NCBI GenBank assembly: GCA_030695265.1
Contig: JAUYTA010000655.1
Span: forward strand, 1 to 5,747
DNA length: 5,747 nucleotides
Source: Bacteroidota bacterium
GTDB taxonomy: Bacteria > Bacteroidota > Bacteroidia > Bacteroidales > Prolixibacteraceae
Direction: 5' to 3'
In this document: one piece after another, positions 1 through 3,877 of the stretch
How positions within the stretch are numbered: position 1 is the first letter of the stretch
Layout: each line of letters begins with the position of its first letter
Notes under the pieces: model-generated
What the model was told of the DNA's origin: nothing
What the model saw: only the letters and a program-made list of their open reading frames with translations
Database searches by the model: none
Made by a program: the position numbers and the translations under genes

Positions 1-1
1 T

Positions 2-88
2 TATAAAAAATCATCCTGTTTGTTAACATCTGAAAGCAAAACCGATAAAATCGACATTGTATTAAATTTGGAAATTGAGGATTTCTGA
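2..88 (+). CDS. possible 3' end of a plus-strand gene (partial, unrecognised)
   Basis: Reading frame 2 is open from the left edge of the window to a TGA at 86-88, giving 28 codons that end in LNLEIEDF. The other two plus frames hit stops within the first 30 bases. The peptide is rich in K, S, D and I and matches nothing I recognise. If real, the gene runs towards the minus-strand genes and ends 17 bp from the stop of the GNAT remnant, a convergent arrangement. An open run of this length can easily arise by chance in AT-rich DNA. A minus-strand 18-codon ATG frame over the same bases is no better supported. Confidence 0.2.
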   Translation, partial: YKKSSCLLTSESKTDKIDIVLNLEIEDF

Positions 89-105
89 TGGTTTATGACT
101 ATAAA

Positions 106-351
106 TTATTTATTTTTTGCCGGATATTTCTGCTGATAAACTTCCCGGTAAATCCGGGTTTTGATTTCATCAAATTCCGGCAGCAAAATATTTTCAGGAA
201 AACTCATTAACAGCATTTTAACTTTTTTTTGATCAGGAGAATAAGGGGGTTGATAATAAATTCCTTCACAAACTGAAAAATCTGCGTTCTCGTAGAAAGC
301 AATTCTATGCCGGGCATCATCGGTAATTGGCTCTTCCACTTCAAATCTTAA
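106..351 (-). pseudogene. C-terminal remnant of a GNAT N-acetyltransferase
   Basis: The frame reads LRFEVEEP, then DDARHRIAFYENADF, then YYQPPYSPDQKKVKMLLM and a C-terminal helix with REVYQQ. This is the strand-5/helix-4 half of a GNAT acetyltransferase: the E-V-E strand, the A-x-R-R-I-A-F-Y-x-x-x-x-F helix and the following strands. The first half of the fold, including the acetyl-CoA pyrophosphate loop (Q/RxxGxG/A), is absent. In frame upstream there is a TGA at 352-354, and the homologous text begins exactly over the arfB stop codon. The only start is a GTG at 337-339 giving 77 aa, about half of a normal GNAT (150-170 aa). It could be translated by reinitiation after arfB, but an active enzyme is unlikely. 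I read it as a gene whose 5' half was deleted, leaving arfB at the junction. Confidence 0.7.
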
Positions 352-764
352 TCATCCAGCTTTTGACGGTTTTGTTTGATGTCGGCTTTTATTCTTTTTC
401 CAGTCAATCTTTTTTCTACCGAACTTCGGGTTGGCCGGGTACTTTTGCGGCGTTTAACCGGACGCAAAGCCTTTTCAATCAGCTCATATAATTTTCTGAT
501 GGCATCATCCTTGTTGACCAGCTGAGAACGGTCGCGCTGTGAAATTACAATCAGGAACCCATCCAAACTGATTTTGGTCGAAAGCTTTGATAAAAGTAAT
601 TCCTTTTGATCGTCAGTTAAAATGGATGAATTTTGAATGTTGAAACGCAGTTCGATTTTCGAATTTACCTTGTTAACATTCTGTCCGCCAGGGCCACTGC
701 TGCGCGACGCCTGAAAAATAAATTCGGCTGATAGATCCGGAATATTTAAAATTGCTTCTGACAT
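348..764 (-). CDS. arfB: alternative ribosome-rescue factor / peptidyl-tRNA hydrolase ArfB (YaeJ)
   Basis: ArfB enters the empty A site of ribosomes stalled on mRNAs lacking a stop codon and hydrolyses the peptidyl-tRNA. The protein is 138 aa, close to the E. coli length of 140. It has the class-I release-factor core in its usual place: SRSSGPGGQNVNKVNSK, with the catalytic GGQ at residues 26-28. After this come FNIQNSSILTDDQ and the I-S-x-x-x-R-S-Q segment. There is no stop-codon-recognition domain, which separates it from RF1 and RF2. The C-terminal 40 residues are a strongly basic tail (KRRKSTRPTRSS, KRLTGKRIKADIKQNRQK), the part that in this family lies in the empty mRNA channel. ATG at 762-764 is preceded by ATAAGGTTA, a weak AAGG ribosome site. 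The gene starts 6 bp after the ykgJ-like stop, so the two are probably cotranscribed. Confidence 0.93.
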   Translation of the reverse strand: MSEAILNIPDLSAEFIFQASRSSGPGGQNVNKVNSKIELRFNIQNSSILTDDQKELLLSKLSTKISLDGFLIVISQRDRSQLVNKDDAIRKLYELIEKALRPVKRRKSTRPTRSSVEKRLTGKRIKADIKQNRQKLDD

Positions 765-770
765 TTAACC

Positions 771-1409
771 TTATTTTTTATCCTGAGTAACCGGATCGGA
801 AATATTTTCTCTTCCGGATTTGTTTTCGAAATAATACGCCACTTTTTCAATGGCTTTTCGGATGCTCACATTGATTGGATTGTAATCGTTGGCCATGTGG
901 CTGTCGAGGAAGTATATCTGATAATAAAAATCGGTAACCATCGGAATTTCCATGCCTGAATTGATGCGTTCCATGGCATTTTTAAACTCCTGCGGATATT
1001 CGTTTTTCATGTGAGAACAGGTGTAAATCGCCAGTTTCGAGTTTTTATCCTTTATTCCTGAAAAACCAAAAAGCCTGCAAACCATGCCGCGGTGGTCGTA
1101 ATTCGAACAACCTGCAGTTTGCCCCGGAACCTGACTAATGGCCAGATTGATGCAATGTTCAGGATTGGTAGCTATCAAATCCAAAGCTGCTTCGTGAAGG
1201 TTATTTTGATACAAATAATAGGCAAGCGGAAGAAATTCGAGCACATTGGCTTCCAGATCCTTTTTCAGGCAGCACAAGTTACAATTAGTAAGACACTTAA
1301 GATTCGTTTGTTTGCCAAATCTTTCAGTTTCCTTGTCCAATTGTTTGAAAACCCGCTCAATTTTTTTGATTTTATCCAACATAGAATTTATCCGTGTAAA
1401 GGGTTCCAA
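771..1409 (-). CDS. YkgJ-type cysteine-cluster protein (putative metal/Fe-S binding)
   Basis: The 212-aa protein carries the CxxxCxxCC cluster typical of the YkgJ/CxxCxxCC family (residues C39, C43, C46, C47: CLTNCNLCC). Further cysteines follow at C86, C101, C111 (in V-C-R-L-F-G, the family's second conserved block) and C131. A zinc or iron-sulfur site is inferred for this family; the biochemical role is unknown. There is no signal peptide or membrane segment, so it should be cytoplasmic. The N-terminus (residues 4-32) looks like an amphipathic helix. The start is uncertain: TTG at 1407-1409 gives 212 aa and keeps the helix whole, while ATG at 1380-1382 (Met10) gives 203 aa. A TAAATTTG promoter-like box overlaps the TTG, which would favour the ATG if that promoter is real. 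It is followed after 6 bp by arfB. Confidence 0.8.
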   Translation of the reverse strand: MEPFTRINSMLDKIKKIERVFKQLDKETERFGKQTNLKCLTNCNLCCLKKDLEANVLEFLPLAYYLYQNNLHEAALDLIATNPEHCINLAISQVPGQTAGCSNYDHRGMVCRLFGFSGIKDKNSKLAIYTCSHMKNEYPQEFKNAMERINSGMEIPMVTDFYYQIYFLDSHMANDYNPINVSIRKAIEKVAYYFENKSGRENISDPVTQDKK

Positions 1410-1414
1410 ATTTA
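1407..1414 (-). promoter_or_regulatory. candidate Bacteroidota -7 box (TAAATTTG) for the ykgJ-arfB unit
   Basis: On the minus strand the octamer TAAATTTG fits the Bacteroidota -7 consensus TAnnTTTG exactly. It lies about 24 nt before the ATG at 1382, leaving a leader of roughly 20 nt. I see no clear TTG/TTTG element about 20 nt upstream, and the sequence is AT-rich, so a chance match is possible. If used, it would separate the ykgJ-arfB unit from the beta-barrel operon upstream. Confidence 0.3.
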
Positions 1415-1467
1415 GTCGAAATGTTGATTCATCCGGCGTGATTCAGAAAAGATAATTCCGGAGAAAT

Positions 1468-1488
1468 GGAACCCCGGATCAGGGCTCC
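1468..1488 (-). terminator. RNA hairpin over the stop of the 59-aa ORF; weak terminator candidate
   Basis: Read as minus-strand RNA, 1488-1480 pairs with 1476-1468 to give a continuous 9-bp stem. It has seven Watson-Crick pairs and two G-U pairs, with a 3-nt AUC loop. On the plus strand the two G-U positions become A-C mismatches, so the structure favours minus-strand RNA. It is followed by AUUUCUCC, a poor U-tract. The UGA stop of the 59-aa ORF lies in the top of the stem. Its position between that ORF and the candidate ykgJ promoter fits an operon boundary, but termination efficiency would be low. Confidence 0.3.
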
Positions 1489-1658
1489 CACGGCGTAGAA
1501 GGGCGATTGGAGATGCTTACCCGGGTTTGTACCTTAAACCGGTCGTTTACTTTGTACTGCCCGTGCTCAACTGAAATACTATCTGAAAAAATTTCCTCCT
1601 GTGCAGAAACAAAAAGCGCTGCACAAAAGGAAATCATTAATAAAATTAACCGTTTCAT
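1479..1658 (-). CDS. small predicted secreted peptide, 59 aa (possibly frameshifted)
   Basis: ATG at 1656-1658 opens a 59-codon frame ending at TGA 1479-1481. Residues 1-20 are a textbook signal peptide: MKR, the hydrophobic stretch LILLMISFCAALFV, then SAQ, with likely cleavage at S-A before QEE. The mature part, about 40 aa, is polar and includes VEHGQYKVNDRFKVQTRVS. It begins 24 bp after the beta-barrel gene stop on the same strand, so the two probably share a transcript. I recognise no family. The end (NRPSTPWEP) is abrupt. In the next frame but one an open reading runs on as SPFYAVGALIRGSISPELSF to a TGA near 1434, so a frameshift near 1500-1525 in a longer protein of about 85 aa is possible. 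The signal peptide is the strong part of this call; the 3' end is not. Confidence 0.5.
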   Translation of the reverse strand: MKRLILLMISFCAALFVSAQEEIFSDSISVEHGQYKVNDRFKVQTRVSISNRPSTPWEP

Positions 1659-1682
1659 ACGGTAAAGATAAGAATCTGAAGA

Positions 1683-2261
1683 TTAAAACAACTTTATACC
1701 CAGGCTTACCACAAAATTACCTTTTTTCGTATTGAAATCAGGCGAAGCATAGATGTCGTCGCTATAAGTTTCCTTTCTGACATCGAGTGTCAGGAACAAA
1801 AAATCGACACCTGCCCCATACTGCCAACCGAAGAAATTGTCTTTTAGTTTGTCTTCGGCAAATTGGCCTTTAACGCTTTTATCAGTTACAAATGAGAAAA
1901 CCGGACCTGCCATGATTCGCACGTTGAATGCTTCCTGATTGATGATCTTGAATCCGACCAAAGCTGGTACATCAATTGTTTTTAGATTAAACGAATTGAT
2001 GGTTGAAGCGTTAAGCTTGTCAATATACTCACCACCCTTAGAATTAAAATAGGCTTCCGGCTGAATGTAAAAACGCCACATATTAACACGGGCAAAAGCG
2101 CCAAACTGGTAGTTGTTAATAGTTTCCGGGGTATAATTATCCTTCGATGTCGAAATTTTTGAAGTATTTATACCCGCTTTTAAACCTGCATCAAAAATTC
2201 CCTGTGCATTGCCTGTCAACGCAAATAGTGCCAACAGGCCAATAATTGTAAGTGTTTTCAT
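1683..2261 (-). CDS. outer-membrane beta-barrel protein, PorT family type
   Basis: The 192-aa protein starts with a signal peptide (MKTLTIIGLLALFALTGNAQ, probable cleavage at A19-Q20 or Q20-G21). It is followed by alternating polar and hydrophobic beta strands: FDAGLKAGINTSK, QFGAFARVNMWRFYIQPEAYF, LKTIDVPALVGFKI, FNVRIMAGPVFSFV, WQYGAGVDFLFLTLDVRKE and FVVSLGIKLF. The G-x-K-x-G-x-N opening, the central L-K-x-x-x-x-x-x-P-x-L-x-G-F-K-I strand and the terminal aromatic residue are typical of the Bacteroidota outer-membrane beta-barrel family (PF13568-like, PorT type). These are small eight-stranded-barrel proteins of mostly unknown function. The ATG at 2259-2261 overlaps the stop of a tiny upstream ORF (ATGA) and has an A-rich leader without Shine-Dalgarno. 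A small secreted-peptide ORF follows 24 bp downstream. Substrate or partner cannot be inferred. Confidence 0.82.
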   Translation of the reverse strand: MKTLTIIGLLALFALTGNAQGIFDAGLKAGINTSKISTSKDNYTPETINNYQFGAFARVNMWRFYIQPEAYFNSKGGEYIDKLNASTINSFNLKTIDVPALVGFKIINQEAFNVRIMAGPVFSFVTDKSVKGQFAEDKLKDNFFGWQYGAGVDFLFLTLDVRKETYSDDIYASPDFNTKKGNFVVSLGIKLF

Positions 2262-2311
2262 CTGTTTCTAATTTGATTTTTAATTGTCAGATGGAACTCG
2301 CCAATAATCAT
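2258..2311 (-). CDS. possible upstream ORF 2, 17 aa, ATGA-coupled to the beta-barrel gene
   Basis: ATG at 2309-2311 opens a 17-codon frame (MIIGEFHLTIKNQIRNR). Its TGA shares the bases ATGA with the start codon of the beta-barrel gene. Its own ATG in turn shares ATGA with the stop of the 13-codon ORF just upstream. The peptide resembles nothing known. The layout would allow translational coupling, but such short frames are common by chance. Confidence 0.2.
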   Translation of the reverse strand: MIIGEFHLTIKNQIRNR

Positions 2312-2349
2312 TCCTCAATTTTGTAAGTAATTCTCATGGCTCGTTTCAT
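2308..2349 (-). CDS. possible upstream ORF 1, 13 aa
   Basis: ATG at 2347-2349 opens a 13-codon frame (MKRAMRITYKIEE) with a second in-frame Met at codon 5. Its TGA overlaps the ATG of the next tiny ORF as ATGA. It lies in what would be the leader RNA if the TATATTTG box at 2403-2410 is the promoter. No ribosome site is obvious, which is normal for this phylum. Confidence 0.18.
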   Translation of the reverse strand: MKRAMRITYKIEE

Positions 2350-2402
2350 GATTGTGTATTTTTTATAAGAACGATTATATATTCATTTCTATTGCCGTAT
2401 CG

Positions 2403-2410
2403 CAAATATA
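2403..2410 (-). promoter_or_regulatory. candidate Bacteroidota -7 box (TATATTTG) for the beta-barrel operon
   Basis: The minus-strand octamer TATATTTG fits the TAnnTTTG consensus and lies about 140 nt before the beta-barrel ATG. Transcription from here would give a leader of roughly 135 nt containing the two tiny ORFs. A -33 TTG element at the expected distance is not apparent, so the call is tentative. Confidence 0.35.
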
Positions 2411-2412
2411 AC

Positions 2413-2493
2413 ATTGTGCAATACCGACAGTTTAAAAGTGAAATCTTAATCGTATAAAATTAGTGTAACCAATTGGAGTAAATGTTGCACAAT
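2413..2493. repeat. 9-bp inverted repeat around the putative beta-barrel promoter region
   Basis: ATTGTGCAA at 2413-2421 is the exact reverse complement of TTGCACAAT at 2485-2493, with 63 bp between. Both lie just upstream (minus strand) of the candidate TATATTTG box, and each core is close to an ATTG-CAAT half-palindrome. They could be paired binding sites for a regulator. The stem would be too short and too far apart for a stable hairpin. Confidence 0.3.
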
Positions 2494-2533
2494 TTACACA
2501 AAGAGTTACATTATTCACAGCTCATGGGTTTAC

Positions 2534-3529
2534 CTACAATGAGCCCCTCACAATTAAGTTGGTTGGAATTACTTGAGTCAGCTTATTTTTACTGACGATA
2601 AAATTGGCACAATCCTTTCCCATCCGCACAAAATCAGTGGAAATTACGGTTATACCTGCACCTACAATCTCCTTCATCGGCGAGTCGTTGTATGAGATAA
2701 TGCCGACTTCTGTGCCTATTTTGTATGCATTCTTTTTGCAATCTTTTACAATTTTAACCAGATCGGAATCCTTGATTACAAGATAGGCCTGACCGGGCTG
2801 AACTTCCCGGTTTTCAATCTGATCCAAAACCATGTGATTTATTTGATTATCGTCACAAAACCGGTTAAAGGCATCAATGGTTTCAGCAGGATGCGGCGTG
2901 TTCTGTGGAAAAACGAGTATAAATTCCTGGTATTTCCTTATAAGTTCAAGTCCTGAATTTAAACAATCGTAAACCGCCTGATTGAAATCCTGCGTCAGAT
3001 AAGAGATTTCATTTTTCGGATCACTTCCCATATCAAGAATGAGCAGCTTTTTCGGATCAATTTTCCTGACAACCTCTTCCAGGTTTTTATTGTCGATATT
3101 CATGACGATATACACACTGTAACGACCAAGGCTATTCAATATGAGTTGATTAAAAACTTCAGGATTGTAATGATGAAACAGCAGGTCAACCGTATAATTA
3201 TCGGGAAGGTTTGCCCTGAACGATTTGTACAGTTGTTCTTTGAAACCGCTGAAATCGTCGAGCAAAACAAATACTTTGTACGATTCGGAGGTCACAAAAT
3301 AACCTTTGGTGGGAGTGGAAGAAATGATGCTCCGCTGCTTTAAAATCGAATAGGCTTTGAATATGGTATCGCGCGAAATGCCTGCATCTTTGTTTAGTTG
3401 GTTAACAGATGGCAGGAAATCGCCTTCCTTCAGGATACCAAGATTTATTGCTTCGCTTACGGCATGAATCAGTTGCTGCAACTTGGTTTGCGACGAACCT
3501 TCATCGAGTTTAAAATCAAATTTTTCCAT
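2534..3529 (-). CDS. GntR-family transcriptional regulator with LacI-like effector domain (FucR-like)
   Basis: The 331-aa protein has two parts. Residues 8-80 form a GntR winged helix: KLQQLIHAVSEAINLGILKEGD, then LPSVNQLNKDAGISRDTIFKAY as the helix-turn-helix, then a wing ending TPTKGYFV. Residues 85-331 look like a type-1 periplasmic-binding-protein fold. The strands alternate with helices, and near the end VGIISYNDSPMKEIVGAGIT and STDFVRMGKDCANFIV match the corresponding LacI-family blocks. This combination is common in Bacteroidota sugar regulators, and FucR, which controls fucose use in Bacteroides, is a GntR-type protein beside fucI. I infer that it senses L-fucose or a derivative and controls fucI; the ligand is not readable from the sequence. 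ATG at 3527-3529 has an A-rich leader and lies 14 nt after a terminator-like hairpin. The stop is TAG at 2534-2536. Confidence 0.85.
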   Translation of the reverse strand: MEKFDFKLDEGSSQTKLQQLIHAVSEAINLGILKEGDFLPSVNQLNKDAGISRDTIFKAYSILKQRSIISSTPTKGYFVTSESYKVFVLLDDFSGFKEQLYKSFRANLPDNYTVDLLFHHYNPEVFNQLILNSLGRYSVYIVMNIDNKNLEEVVRKIDPKKLLILDMGSDPKNEISYLTQDFNQAVYDCLNSGLELIRKYQEFILVFPQNTPHPAETIDAFNRFCDDNQINHMVLDQIENREVQPGQAYLVIKDSDLVKIVKDCKKNAYKIGTEVGIISYNDSPMKEIVGAGITVISTDFVRMGKDCANFIVSKNKLTQVIPTNLIVRGSL

Positions 3530-3546
3530 TGGTTTTATTTTGAAAA

Positions 3547-3574
3547 AGCCTGAATTGAACAGTCAATCCAGGCT
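3547..3574 (-). terminator. terminator- or attenuator-like hairpin just before the regulator start
   Basis: In minus-strand RNA, 3574-3563 pairs with 3558-3547 as a continuous 12-bp stem (AGCCUG outer part, one G-U pair, AUUGA inner part). It has a CUGU loop and runs straight into UUUUC. It therefore has the form of an intrinsic terminator. However, the U-tract ends only 14 nt before the regulator ATG. It may stop read-through from fucI, attenuate the regulator's own mRNA or, as a 28-bp DNA dyad, act as an operator for autoregulation. The sequence alone does not decide. Confidence 0.5.
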
Positions 3575-3691
3575 CTTAATCATTTTATGTTGCGAAGTTA
3601 GCAAATCAGTTAAAAGATTCACTTATTGGCTTCGCATTTTCCTTTTTGCCACATGTAATAAGAACTATTTATTGTCTTATATTTTCCCAAC

Positions 3692-3822
3692 TCACCCCCA
3701 CGTCCGCGAGCGGACGACCCCCTCTCTTTAAAAAAGAGAGGGGGAAAAGCATCGCAGACTTCGGCGTGAGCGTTCGACTGAGCTCACGCCGAAGGCTCAG
3801 TCGAACGATGCTTAGGGGGTGA
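3692..3822. repeat. 131-bp palindrome patchwork with mirrored ends (REP/MITE-like element)
   Basis: The ends are inverted repeats, TCACCCCC at 3692-3699 and GGGGGTGA at 3815-3822. Inside, in order: a 6-bp stem CGTCCG/CGGACG (3701-3716); a perfect 12-bp stem CCCCCTCTCTTT/AAAGAGAGGGGG with an AAA loop (3718-3744); and an 8-bp stem AAGCATCG/CGATGCTT (3747-3754 with 3806-3813) enclosing two interlocked 13-bp stems (3759-3807). It has no coding capacity. GC content is well above the flanking spacer, which suggests a foreign repeat. This looks like a non-autonomous, REP- or MITE-like intergenic repeat of the sort spread by REP-associated transposases. No target-site duplication is evident. Confidence 0.6.
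3759..3807. repeat. two interlocked 13-bp inverted repeats (A-B-A'-B')
   Basis: Arm A (3759-3771, CTTCGGCGTGAGC) pairs with A' (3782-3794). Arm B (3771-3783, CGTTCGACTGAGC) pairs with B' (3795-3807). B is the loop of hairpin A and A' is the loop of hairpin B, so the two 13-bp stems exclude each other unless they form a pseudoknot. All 26 pairs are Watson-Crick, so both DNA strands can fold the same way. Confidence 0.75.
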
Positions 3823-3846
3823 ATTAGACGAGCCCGATCCAAAGCT

Positions 3847-3862
3847 TTCCCCCTTGGGGGAA
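3847..3862. repeat. GC-rich hairpin after fucI; weak terminator candidate
   Basis: TTCCCCC (3847-3853) and GGGGGAA (3856-3862) form a tight hairpin 15 bp past the fucI stop codon. CCCCCTT (3849-3855) can instead pair with AAGGGGG (3867-3873). There is no U-tract on the minus strand, so it is not a standard intrinsic terminator, though it could protect the fucI mRNA 3' end. Its C/G-run style matches the adjacent repeat element and it may be part of the same insertion. Confidence 0.45.
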
Positions 3863-3877
3863 CGGGAAGGGGGCCTT

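Larger units (their letters stand above)
2262..2533. other. 272-bp intergenic region between regulator stop and beta-barrel start
   Basis: This AT-rich stretch has no ORF of normal size. It holds the candidate promoter box, the paired ATTGTGCAA/TTGCACAAT sites and the two tiny ORFs, all listed separately. I see no strong terminator after the regulator stop at 2534-2536, so read-through from the regulator into the beta-barrel gene cannot be excluded. Confidence 0.6.
3530..3877. other. 348-bp spacer between fucI and the regulator gene
   Basis: There is no credible gene here. From left to right it holds the hairpin at 3547-3574, about 115 bp of AT-rich DNA that should contain the regulator's promoter, the palindrome patchwork at 3692-3822, and a GC-rich hairpin at 3847-3862 just after the fucI stop. 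I could not find a convincing TAnnTTTG box; TAACTTCG on the minus strand (3593-3600) is one mismatch away. Confidence 0.6.

Noticed and set aside
63..70. TAAATTTG on the plus strand as a promoter
   Set aside because: There is no downstream plus-strand gene for it to drive; such octamers are frequent in this AT-rich DNA.
1092..1415. 107-aa plus-strand open frame opposite the ykgJ-like gene
   Set aside because: It is antisense to a frame with clear family cysteines; its own translation is low-complexity F/I/Q-rich with no domain.
3718..3744. 12-bp perfect hairpin as a classic fucI terminator
   Set aside because: There is no U-tract after it on the minus strand and it lies over 130 bp past the stop; it fits better as a module of the repeat element.
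3692..3822. CRISPR array or tRNA-like structure
   Set aside because: The repeats are inverted and differ from one another, with no regular spacers, and none of the arms give a tRNA cloverleaf.
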